The notes under the pieces are model-generated. The model saw nothing but the letters and a program-made list of their open reading frames with translations, had not been told where the DNA came from and did no database searches. A program made the translations under genes and the position numbers. Shown here piece after piece: positions 35,905 to 46,702 of a DNA stretch of 64,000 nucleotides (the stretch's first letter is position 1; every line of letters starts with the position of its first letter). The stretch is taken from assembly GCA_031308135.1 (NCBI GenBank), contig JAHLJT010009436.1:142870303-142934302 (forward strand). The letters are read 5' to 3'. The stretch is from Acheta domesticus (Eukaryota; Arthropoda; Insecta; Orthoptera; Gryllidae).

Positions 35905-37388
35905 CTGTGTGTTTTTACTTTCCCATATATGTAAGTGTATACGGAGTAATATACGGAGTACAGGGAAAGTTATGTAATGCTGCGCGAAAAAACGGCGGTT
36001 TTTGGCAGAAAAAAATCATTGGCGGGCCCTGATAACGAAAAAGTGGGTAAAACCAATTGTCAAATTAAAAAAAAAATCCAACACATCGTGTAGCTAGAAT
36101 CCATCTTTTGTTGATCCTTGATACCGAAAAACCAAGAGAAAGCAAGACGCCCGTCCGAACACTACTAGCGCCTAAACCATACGTAGGATTTTTTTTCAAA
36201 TTGAAGAAACCTTTGTCGATTTGGCTAGAGACGAAGTTTGAGATTTTGAAAAATATTCTATAAAATTGGGGTATACTTTACATGAAGCTCCCCGGACATT
36301 TTCGAAATTTTATCAAAAACGGCTCCAATTTTTTTCTTTAAATTTCATATAAGAATAGAGTAAAATTCACTTATAAAGGTGGCATAGGTGCTAATTTCAC
36401 GGTTAACTATGAATTTTCGGCCTCTTCCTACAATAGAAAATTGAAGATAGAGATTTTTGCTTCAAATAAAATGTATTCTCCGTAGTGAGGTGTTTCAATA
36501 TTGCGTGCAATCTGTGCAATTAAAAAAAAAACTAGATTATCTCAAAAACTGTTCCAAATTTTTTTCTTTTAACTTTAGGTAAGGATCGTGCCTAATAAGT
36601 TCTATAAGATGACAAACGCCATATTGGTCTATTCTTTTGTTGTTTTTTTCAAAATTACAAAAATGTAATTTTTTAACTTGTCTCTCACGTCGTTAATATT
36701 TACATTAGCGGTGATTTGTTCACATTATACGGGTACATGTGCTTTGAATGTAATGTTTTTCGAAAACTCAACCGTTTTCTGTAAAAACTAGGTCAAAATC
36801 TCACATTTTCAGAAACGCTCAAACGCCATTTTCTCGTGAATGGCTCCAAATTGTTTCTTCAAACTTTTCAAACGGATAGTGTTAATTGCACTCTTTAAGA
36901 TTACGTAAAGTTTATTTTAAAGTATTTTTTGTTTTTTCAAAAATTACACAAATGTAATTTTTTGTAACAACTCTCACACCGTTAATATGCACATTTTCAG
37001 GAATTTGTAAACTCTAGTGTATTTGTGAGTGACAGTGCTTTAAATAACTTCCAATGAAATTTTTCGAAATCACAAAAGATTCCCGTGAAAAAGAGGTTCA
37101 ATTTTCGCATTTACAGCAGCGCTTAAATGCCATTTTCTTAAAAACGGCTCCAAATTTTTAAAGAAAAGTGCTATTTAGGACTAAGTTTTACTGTTCTTTA
37201 TTATTCTTAAAATAATATTTCCTTTCAAAAACAGAGAAACCGAAAAATTAATAAAATGTCCAAAAAAATGCAGTGTGGGTGGCGATAGATGGCAGCTGGT
37301 AAGAATGTCCGGTCCGAATAGCTAGCCGAAACCAAAGGAAATAGAAAACTCATAGGGAAAAGTCTGCCCCATTCTGTAGCACCACTAG
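35905..37388 (+). repeat. AT-rich interspersed repeat family D/E, longest copy (about 1.5 kb)
   Basis: The left 300 bp match family D (TTTTTACTTTCCC with facing AGGGAAAGTTATGTAATGC, GGTAAAACCAATTG, TTGATACCGAAAAACC). The right 430 bp match family E (AATATGCACATTTTCAGGAA, GATAGATGGCAGCTGG, GTAGCACCACTAG). The middle contains three or more internal repeats built on CATTTTCTCAAAAACGGCTCCAAATTT. Nothing is encoded. D-only and E-only copies elsewhere in the window suggest fragmentation or modular origin. The class is unknown. Confidence 0.65.
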
Positions 37389-39064
37389 CTGGTTTTGTAT
37401 GAAAGTTATGAGGTGGCATCTTTGCGAAAAAAAGACAAAAGCTTGCTGAGTGGGACCCTAGAAGAAGACATGACAAAAAAGTTTGCTTTGAAAATATTCA
37501 AAATAAATTCAAACTTATGTACGTCCTGTTAGTTTTAATAAATATCTGTCAAATGGTGAAGCACTTTTAATGACGGAATTTGGAAAATTTATTGCTAATC
37601 AAAATATTGCTACTCAGCAATTACACTAACTCTCAGAAATGAATTTTGCATGTGGTTGTTGTGAAATGATGAAGAAAGTTCTGAAAAACGTTGTGAGAGT
37701 AAAAATTTACTATTTGTTGAAGTTCACCAACAGAGAATTACTTCAGGAAGGAAAAAGCAAGACAAAATATTTAAATTCCAGCATTTGGGATGTTATTATT
37801 TTATTAGAAAGAAAAAGAAAACAGAAAATAGTTTAGATGTAATTTTGAAAATAAATTGTAGTACTGTGTTTTAAAATATAAACAATGAGGCTCATACTAT
37901 TTTTTTTTTGCTCGTCTAGGTACAAATGTTCTTCTCTCAATAAACCCTTTTGCATTCATTCAGAATCTCATTTTTAGTTGGGAATTTTTTGTACTTATTT
38001 CGATTAGTAGTTTCTAGACATTTTCATGAAAAGTAAAGAAATAGTTATTCCTCAAGCCATTGAATTTCAAAGGACTTTAATTAGAATTAAATAATTTCTT
38101 TTCTTAAAAATGGATGAAAATTGTACCTCACCTGTTGTGTCTTTACGTACATTCGAGAGGAAATTATATAAACATCTTTTTTTCGATATTTATCAGAACG
38201 AACCTGTACTATTGAATCTATCGGCATAATATATCTTTGTCGAGTCAGGAAACGCTAGAGTCGCTAATCAACACATTGTCATAGAGCATTAACAGGGAGC
38301 TGCGCCACTGTATGATAAGTATGGTCAGGTAGCATCGAGAAGTGCCGAATTGACGAAAATGTAATAGAATGTCTACAAAAATCTCATTCAGTAGATTATA
38401 GAGTGAGAAACGTTTCTTCGAAGGCTTTGACATCAAAATTTCAGGTTTTAAAGCCCTAGAACGCTTTATTTAGGATTTGTTAAACTATAAATGCTGCGCA
38501 AGTGTTGCGGGTTGCATTTGACGTGAATATTTAAATGCGTTTTTGATAAATCCTTCATGTATTTAAAGTCAAAGTGCAATTCGTCACGTGTCCGGAAATT
38601 CTCTTTTTTAGAGATCCGATTTAAAAAGATTGATGTGATAACCGCAAAAGGTATATAACGTGTGATAATCGCAAAAGGTATATATTCTACTGAAAAAATA
38701 TAGGAGTCGAAGATACTTTAATTATTATTAAACACACAAAGTTACTTCCTATTGAATGTGCGAAGGATATTATTAAAAATACATTAAAGAACACAACATT
38801 AAAATGCATACTTATCTATTATAAAAACGTCTGCGCTATAAAAAGCCACTTTTTAAATAAGTGAACTTAGTACGTGAAGATTGCAACCCTAAAAAGGGTA
38901 AAATGTTAATATTCTTTCCCAATATTTGGAAACTGCATGTGAAAATACTATTCACTTAAGATAATGTTCTTCTCGTGACCGCATTGAATCTAATTAGCCT
39001 CGCATATTTTACTGCATAATTGTTCTCCTCGAACCTCTTCCTTGCGTGCAGGTAAACAGTAAAA
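37389..39064. other. No feature recognised
   Basis: AT-rich sequence. A small duplication, GATAACCGCAAAAGGTATATA-like, occurs twice at about 38637-38685. Short open frames are not convincing. Confidence 0.45.
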
Positions 39065-39300
39065 GTGCAAATGTGGCGCGCGATGTGCGGTGCGCCTCGT
39101 AACACGCAGAAGTGACGCGTTCACTGTCCCAATCTCTGTCAGCCGCTCGCGCCTCGCCTTCCGCAAGCACAGTTCTTCCCTGTTCCCAGGACGACCGCGT
39201 GCTGATTGCCATCGGGCGAAAGCCCCTTGTGGCGCGGGCGCAGGCAGTTCGCGTTGCACGAGCCGACGGACGGCGGCGGTCGCGAAGCCAGAGCTTATGA
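39065..39300. other. GC- and CpG-rich island
   Basis: A high-CpG block (GGCGCGCGATGTGCGG ... GACGGCGGCGGTCGCG) that ends abruptly at a hAT-like terminus at 39305. Overlapping open frames on both strands reflect composition. Possibly a promoter island or part of a GC-rich repeat. Confidence 0.4.
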
Positions 39301-39304
39301 TCCT

Positions 39305-39600
39305 CAGGGATGGGCAAAATACTTTAAATTTAGTGTTTAAATACTTCGCCAAAATACTTTGTGACTAAGTATTTAAATACGAGTACATAACCAAAATAAA
39401 TTAGGTTTTGAATTGCTAAATACATGCGTATTAAAAATGCTTCAAATATTCAAAATACAGTAAACACAATTATTTTGCTAATAATTATATCTTTTTATTG
39501 CAACAATATATTGTAATTGTCAATTACAATTAATTACAATTATTAATAAATTACATGATATGCCAAGTCGCGTTACGGGATACCGTGTATAGAGAAACTT
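39305..39600. mobile_element. hAT-like terminus (one end only)
   Basis: CAGGGATGGGCAAAATAC at 39305 followed by repeated AAATACTT motifs resembles the ends of many insect hAT elements (known family feature). I found no matching inverted end downstream, so element length is unknown. The 8 bases before it are ATGATCCT. Confidence 0.45.
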
Positions 39601-41462
39601 GAACTTGTTCCGCTTAGTGTATTCCCCCATTCCCCTAATTAAACAAACATTGGACAGGCATCTTTAACATTCTAAAAGCGAATTCTCGGGTCAATGGATT
39701 ACATAGTATTATTTTATTTACGTGAAACTTGGCTGTAACATCGTGCAGCATGGCACTTCGTAAAACAATGGTTTTTCTAGTAAGGCATGGAAGAAATGTT
39801 TGCTCATAGTGTTTTTTGAATTGAGACGTTGACGAAGAGCATGAACGAGGAAGACGTTTTTCGCACCCTTTTTGGACGACAGAAAGTAAAATAGCCGCAC
39901 CAGGATTGTATTCCTCTTCCCGTATGCAGACCGGCTTTGCCACACGTATGTACTCTCTGACAGTATTCTCCTCACATTCTAAGCTGGTAATCAACGAAAA
40001 GGCTGGCTATGAATGTAGCATGATATGCAGAAAACGTTTTTCATTGCACGACAATTGCTGGCTGGAAATAATGAAGGCCAAGTTACAGCGTAAACCCTTT
40101 TCCATGTGTTGACGTTGATGGAGTTTCTCGCCTGTCATTGATGCAGTTTTTACCGTGATTGCATGTACTACAAGCCAGCTGCCTCCCTTAGTATTGTTTT
40201 GAATGCGTTCATTCACCATAACGCGCTATTATTTGCTGACTAACAGAAAACAAATGCAATTTACCACTTCTTTAAACTTTTTCCGGCGCATAATGAAATA
40301 CATGACTAAGCTGGAAAAATAAATGAGTCAAACGAGAATACGTGTTGAAATTTTACACTGCGTAAGAAAGGTTTGGGGAAACATTTATTCTTAATATTTT
40401 TATGTACAGCGGACCTTCACTTAGGAAGAAGAAAATGTACTTAAAAATTTCGCTGAATATGGACATTGAGACCAGGTAAAATTTTAATTATAAAATAAGT
40501 GGTTAACTCCGAAGCAAATGGAACCATTCACCTTCTGATTCCATCCAGTTTTCGTCCTCCCACCTTTTCTGAGATTCCTTCTCAATCTCATAACACAACA
40601 TAACACAATACATAACATAACACAACAAAAATTTTCTCAATTTCAAACAATTAATAAAAGTTGGTAATTGCGCGTTAATACAAGTAATTGTGGATAATTA
40701 TATTCTTTTCACCACAATCCTGGAATATCGAATAGTAAAAAATATACTTTGAAACACAATTCTTAAAAGTAGTATATTTCCTGTTGTTTAAACTCAAAAT
40801 CTACTCAGAGTATAATTTAATCAGTTCGGGTAGCCGAGATGGAACAGACGGGAGGGTCGTTAAAACTACTGCAGATTCCAGTTTTATAACAGTTTATTAT
40901 AATAGTTGCGAAGCTGTAATGGGAGGAGAATTCATCCGTTTGACAGCTCGTGCGACACTAGCACTCCTGGCGGCCAGCAATAGACGTCAGTATTTAAGGC
41001 TACAAGGGATAATAGAGAATTGCCTAGAAATACATGATGTTTTATGCTTACAATTTACAATAACACCTAAAAATTAACGGTATACGTAATAAAACGCTTA
41101 TTCCAAGTTTATCGTACAATACAAATTTATTACTATCAAAAAGTTGGGGAGGATAAAATCTACATTAACTGTGCCGAAGCAAAACAAGGGACCATCTCAG
41201 CATTTTCTCTGTGAATCAAGAAAACTGCAGGGAAAAACGTATTGAGATGAGATCATACAGCCAGACGTTACAATGATAGTTAAAAACAATTTCACTTTTA
41301 ATATGATGATTTAAAACGATAAAATATCATAAATAAAAATTTTCATGGGTATTAATTGGCTGACGTAGAATCTTTCTTAACATACAAAATGACTGAAACG
41401 CTGAAAGTACAAAAAATTTACACGAAACCAAACAAAAGGTAAACAAGAAAAAGTTATTGCAA
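39601..41462. other. No confident feature
   Basis: May be the interior of the hAT element starting at 39305. A 119-codon minus-strand frame at 39635-39994 has no family resemblance I can identify. A run of TAACACAACATAACACAA-type repeats lies at 40588-40628. Confidence 0.4.
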
Positions 41463-41651
41463 TCAGCTTATTGCAAATGCGCTTTGAAATAAACCGCACA
41501 ATTTTGTTAACGCTTTCCTTTCTGGATCTTTAGGAAAATTATAGAAGGATAAATTTGCGGAATTATTTTTATTGTTGCTACAATTTATAGCACTACAGAC
41601 ATTTCCAAATGTTGTTGGCATTCTTAATCCTGTATCATTCTTACCAATCAT
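41463..41651 (-). pseudogene. THAP-type zinc finger remnant
   Basis: A 62-codon minus-strand frame contains VCSAINCSNNKNN (C-x4-C) and, about 20 residues on, SFYNFPKDPERKALTKLC. C-x-x-x-x-C followed by F-x-x-F-P-K-D-P is the N-terminal half of the THAP DNA-binding domain, found in P-element transposases and in host proteins derived from them. The frame stops before the second C-x2-H pair. No P-element catalytic region or ends are visible nearby, so this is a fragment or an isolated exon. Fragment of a transposase is more likely here. Confidence 0.6.
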
Positions 41652-42292
41652 CAGGATGTGTCATCAGGACGCAAATGTCAACAGAATATGATAATGGCAA
41701 GTGATCTATGAGCAGATAATAATATGCAATCGATTCAACTAACTGCATCAAAATTGTATCACCCTCTCACTCAGGACCGAATTTAAGGACGGGCAAGATG
41801 GGTGGGAGCACAGGGCCTCCCACCAAATACAAAACTGGGGGGATGTGGATTATAACAAAAAAATTTAACATCGCCAAGTCATAAGATGTAAATTAAATTC
41901 GTATTTGTTGTCATTTCAATACGACATTTGTATTTACAAATAGCCTATTTGTTTCTATGGCACGTAATAACAATGCAGTAATACTAAAGCAAGTCCAGGA
42001 TGCTTTCCCTAATGTGGAAATCATTTTGAAAATTTATCTTATTTTGAAGATAACTAATTCTGCTGCTGAAAGATCGTTTTCAAAATTAAAAAATAGCTAA
42101 AAGCAGATTGTGAACGTCATTGACTCGACATCTCTATGATCGCACTATTTTAAGAAGCAAAAACGATATTATGGGAGAAATAAATTTTGACGGTTGTGGT
42201 TGACGATTTTGTGGCAAAGAAAGAGCCTCTTTAACATATTAGAATGCATATATTACAAGGTAACCAAAAATTAATAATTAGGATGGAGCATA

Positions 42293-44995
42293 CAGTGATG
42301 GGCACTTAAGGGTAATCAATATGTTTTATTCCGTGTATAATTGTTTATTTTAACAATAGAAAATTCATAGTTGGCAAAAAAATTACATTTATGGGGCTAG
42401 AAATAGTTAAATAGTTGAACATTATAATTCACATTTTATAAAATATGAAACTAAAATAAGGCAGAATATATAGTGATGGGCACGTTCAAGACTATCGTGG
42501 ACACTTTGTAATATAGTGATGAGCACCCAAAAACAACAAATGTAAAAATCCCAACGTAGTCAAACAGCATTGTTGAATACAATTGACTTGTTACTGCTGG
42601 TTTATTAAGTTTCAGTCATTTAATATGTCTAATCATTTTAGCCCCCCCCCTAGTAAAAATATTTTCGTCGTTTGAATCACTTTCCTCTACAGAATCTTCT
42701 CAGGAAAAGCATGACTTGCGAAATACCTTTTGACATAATTGGTAGAACACACCGTAGTTCTCAAAATTCAATGTGTTTTCACACTGGAAGCATCCCTGAA
42801 GGAAATACTTCCGTGCACTTGTGGGGGAAAGAGACTTACTGCTGCTTCTTTCCATCTTGTAAATGCCTATTAAAGTGCTGGGGCTGACATATGTCCTTAT
42901 TTTTTCACATTCTATACGTGTGTTTAAACTTTGAATGGATGAATATGGTATTCTTTGTGCTTTGACGTTTGTTTTCGTGGGTTTACTCCGATTACTATTT
43001 TCCTAGGCGGTGTGTTTTCTGCTTATAATTCAACTTGTCTATTCCTTCAGTGCAATTTCCAAATAACACGTTTAATTACAGATTTAGTTGTACTGATATT
43101 GTGGTTATTGCTCTCATGTTCTACACGAAAAACTACCTTACAATTTTTTCTTCTGCCTTCTTTCTGTGTTGTCAGGAACTTTCTCCCCCCCCCTCTCTCT
43201 CTTTCTCTTCCCTTTCTTCATTTTCTTTTGCATCTGCCTTTCCCTTGTGTAATGTTTTACATTGTCTGAACGTTATCACATATGGTATTCATTGAACATT
43301 GCGTTTGCTTTTCCTTTTTGGTGTTTCTGGCATATCAATCAGTTGTTGGAACATGCGAACGTCTTAGCCCACTACTTCCGAGATCGTCAGTTGGAGACGA
43401 TGTTCTCGGCTGTAGAGGTTCAAAGTTTAACGATGTATTAAGAGGTGCCGATGACTGTTGCACTATCTTGTACTGGCACTTGTTCCGGCTGTTCAGAATG
43501 TGTTTCCATATTGGGATGCGTATCCAGACCACCCCTCTCTAAATCCACTTCTGCTTCTTCTGAAAGTTCTTCATACAACTTAAACAAAACGAAGAATTTA
43601 ACACTGTGTTGTTCTTCTTCCATTACTTTCTTAATGTTATTAAACCTTGATACTCTTTCTTCTCCAACAATATCGAAGAGTTTTTCAAATGTCAATGATT
43701 TGTTCTGTCTGTTGTGTTTACAATGTTTTCACTATCCACATTTGATGTGATGTCATTGTACATCCGACCTAGATATTTAGTGAAATCACTACTCTCCGGG
43801 CTGCAATTAACAAGGCCACAAACTCTAAAATCATTTTGCAAAGTTTCTGGCTTTATTGGACGCACTACCTTCTCCAAAACCAGAGCGAAGTCTTTTCTAA
43901 TGAGTCTCAGAAGTATGTTCTCGGCGCAATGGTAGCTATACTTTCTTCCACGATTGGTTGAAATACAGCAACATCTGCTATTTGGAGAATTCTTGTGGGT
44001 TTTGGATACAGTGCTATTAAAATTATGTGTAATTCAGAACAGTGCTCATTCGTCTTAAAAGTGAAGTGACTTTTGTGACCATCCCCGGAAAGGAGAGTGA
44101 GATTTTCCTAGTAAAGAAGAGTTCACCTAAGTTCACTTGAACGAAGAGAAAAGGCCACAATTACATCAGTAAGAAATAGAAATCGAACAGATTTAATTGT
44201 TCACTGTAAGAACTTCTTTGTCTTCAGAGTGTCTTCATGACTCCAAATCAACGTAATAATCTGGAATGACTTTCATAAATTTTTATGTGTTTTTTTCTTT
44301 TCTTTTAGGGCATTTAAAAAACGTTTTAAGAGCATTTTATTGATAATATGTGGTGAGGTTGTAGGTCATCCCTTAGTGATAACATTTAACCCCAGAACGT
44401 TTCTTGAAACACTAATGGGCATGTTCAAATTTCAGTGATGGACACAGTGCCCATCACTGTTCAAAATCGTTCTAAATAAATATTTTCGTTTAACAAGGCA
44501 AACAAGTTTTGAAAATTCAATACTAACATTACAGCAATGCACAAAAAATAAGTTCCTCAGATTACAGTGATGGGCACTCCATGCCCATCATTGTCCGGCC
44601 CGTCAGAATTATATACAGTTTTGGGCACTTCCTTTTTCTGGTTTTGGTCTACTTTGAGAACTTTCGTATTGAAAACACACATGAAAACGTAGATTATAAA
44701 CCTGGCTACACTACGAACAGAGCGGATTACAAATAAAAAAGACGAATTGACTTAAATTCTTAATAACTGGTCACACCTCCATTGACGAATCCACAACATT
44801 TCGATGCACAAAATACACGTAAAGCACACCACTAACTATTGAAATGTTCCTACACTCACTGTGGAGCCACATTCAATTCATATTTCGGGATTGCAAACTT
44901 ACAGACACACAAGACACAGAGATTACATGCAGAGGGCCTCTTGCTGTTTGAAAATTGTATTATTACCCCCCTTACAGTTGCTGTGCCCATCACTA
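42293..44995 (-). mobile_element. pogo/Tigger-like transposon nested in the hAT remnant
   Basis: The left end CAGTGATGGGCAC (42293-42305) is preceded by TA. The right end GTGCCCATCACTA (44983-44995) is followed by TA. Ends starting CAGT with TA duplications fit pogo-type elements of the Tc1/mariner superfamily. A DDE_1-type transposase remnant lies inside on the minus strand (43438-44060). The same 13-base end motif recurs internally at least six more times, mostly near the right end (44433-44459, 44565-44593, 44616-44628). Confidence 0.65.
43438..44060 (-). pseudogene. pogo/jerky-like DDE transposase, C-terminal part
   Basis: The minus strand encodes LIALYPKPTRILQIADVAVF (about 44018-43959). 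Then come EKVVRPIKPETLQNDFRVCG (about 43874-43815) and DFTKYLGRMYND, followed after a frame change by an acidic tail (EEEQ, LYEELSEEAEVDLERGG). L-Y-P-x-x-T-x-I-L-Q-P-x-D-V-A-V-F and P-E-T-x-x-x-x-F-x-x-C-G-L are typical of the end of the DDE_1 catalytic domain and the region after it. The N-terminal DNA-binding domain and the first two catalytic acids were not found. It is frame-broken and therefore inactive. Confidence 0.75.
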
Positions 44996-45149
44996 TACTG
45001 GTACCCACGACTGTACCGGTTACCCTACATCACCGTTAATAATTACAGTTAATGATACAGTATTTTTAAAGCGTTTTTGATGTTTTTTTTCCTGAGATTC
45101 CTCCATCAAAGTTTTGCCCAGAGGCCCCCACCACAGTAAATCCGGCCCT

Positions 45150-45589
45150 ACTATCGCATACCATCAAGCAAACCACGTGTAAACAGTATGCAAATGTGTA
45201 TGCCGCACCTAAACAAACCGGTGCTGCCTCTAGCTCGCCACTGGGAGCGCTGAGGTCGCATCGGATGAAATAAATTATAAAATGCTTCGCAACTGTTGTA
45301 TTAAAATGGAGTTTTACGTTTCACATGTGCATATGTATATTCTCTGGGACAATACGAGATTAACAAATGACAGTGCATGCGTGAACCTGCCCATTGAAGT
45401 TCAACAGTTAAATGCATTTTACATGATACTTACGTGTGTGTTACGCTTGTAATTTGCATCTGAAATAATGAGAAAATACAATAACCATAATTTAGAAAAG
45501 TACACGAAATACAGCTCATTTCAACACAACTAAATATGAAAACATTCCTTTACAACTTTTTTCGTATTCCTGCATTATAAACGACCTTT
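45150..45589. other. No feature recognised
   Basis: Unclassified sequence between the hAT remnant and repeat family G. Confidence 0.5.
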
Positions 45590-46040
45590 TTCGTTACAAT
45601 AAATCTTTCATAAACTGACATCGTATGGCACAGATTATGACGTATTTGTTGATTATGGCATGAATAATTGCGTCATCAACCAATCGCAGTGTGAAAATCA
45701 TGGGGAGGTAGCTGTAAACCGAACAGCAGACACCGTCTTTTCGTACACCGTCGAACACCCGTGACTTCGCATTCAAGTTGTTTGCAAAAATTAACTATGA
45801 TTCTCTTACAAATGTGTAATGCTGTTATAAATTTATAAGAGAATATATAGTTATAAAAGTAAAGGAAATATATTACAGAATATTAAGTTATGTAAAAACG
45901 TTATAACATATGCAACTCGTTGATAATGCTGCTTTATTGGATTCGTACAAATTTGAAAACTCTTTCCTAAAGTCGCTCGTTTTCTAATCATGTACTCATG
46001 CAATAAAGCGCAACATTATTGCCTAGTTGCGTAATGTACT
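45590..46040 (+). repeat. Interspersed repeat family G, copy 2
   Basis: TTCATAAACTGACATCG, AGATTATGACGTATT, GAATAATTGCGTCATC, GCTTTATTGGATTCGTACAA and TGCGTAATGTACTATTC follow the same order as 15885-16275. Copy 2 has an extra segment around 45680-45890. Non-coding. Confidence 0.5.
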
Positions 46041-46640
46041 ATTCTTAAGGAGATGAAGGGTGGCCTCGCCTCGCCTGCCCGCTGCGCGAACACTTGCACC
46101 GGCGGCGCTTCGCAGCGCGTCGTGTCCCCTGCCAATGCACCAGCAGGGTGCCGGCGTGGGAGGGGAGGGGAGGGGCACCGGAACCACAGGCGCGTACGAG
46201 GCCGCGCGGCGCGGCGCGACGTGACGATGACTGGGCGGCCGCGTGGTGTGACTGGCGACGTCACGGCACCACGCGACGCCTAAAGTAGCAGCGCCACCAC
46301 AGCGCCGCGCCACGCCGTGCCACGGCGACGACGCCCGACGCGTCGCGACGCGGGGCTCGCTCGGGCGATCCTTTCGCTTCCGACGCCGCGGGCGCGAAGG
46401 TCGAACTCCAGTGGCGGCGAAAGGTCTGGCCAACGCCCGCGCCCGCGCCCGCCCACGAAACGTTGCTTCGCGCCGCGTCGGAGCGCTCGCTCAAGGTTAC
46501 GCGAGGTACCGCCAGAGACGGAGTGGTGGTGGGGGACTCGGGGGACCTGGCCCCCCAGAAGCGAACTGTTTATTTTTTGGAAGAAAGCGTAGAGTTCCGC
46601 AGCCTGAGTCAATACCCACCTGGCTGTCCGGAAGACGTCA
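46041..46640. other. GC- and CpG-rich island
   Basis: The longest CpG-dense block of the window (GCGGCGCGGCGCGACGTGACG, CGACGCCGCGGGCGCG and similar). Long open frames exist on both strands at once and translate as Arg/Ala/Pro-rich sequence, which CpG-rich DNA gives by chance. It could be the promoter/first-exon island of a host gene outside the recognised elements or a GC-rich repeat. I see no splice-supported coding exon. Confidence 0.45.
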
Positions 46641-46702
46641 CGTCCTAGGCACAGATGCAAACGTAATGCATTTCGCCCTGACCAAGATCGCAGAAATGTT
46701 AT

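Larger units (their letters stand above)
41772..45149. mobile_element. hAT remnant carrying a nested pogo-like element
   Basis: The left end CAGGACCGAATTTAAGGACGG (41772) and the inverted right end AGGGCCGGATTTACTG (from 45149) resemble the CAGGGCCGGATTTA ends common in hAT elements. Just inside, both carry GGGGCCTC-like blocks (41812-41819 and 45116-45127). Near the left end the plus strand encodes NSAAERSFSKLKNS (about 42057-42099), matching the A-x-x-E-R-x-F-S-x-L-K signature of the hAT C-terminal dimerisation domain, with stops after it. Subtracting the insertion at 42293-44995 leaves about 0.68 kb, an internally deleted copy. No target duplication is convincing. Confidence 0.6.

Noticed and set aside
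39635..39994. 119-codon minus-strand frame that could be a hAT transposase piece
   Set aside because: No hAT signature residues could be found in it.
43035..43295. Cys/Phe-rich hydrophobic frames on the plus strand
   Set aside because: T-rich sequence within the pogo-like element. The transposase signal is on the opposite strand.
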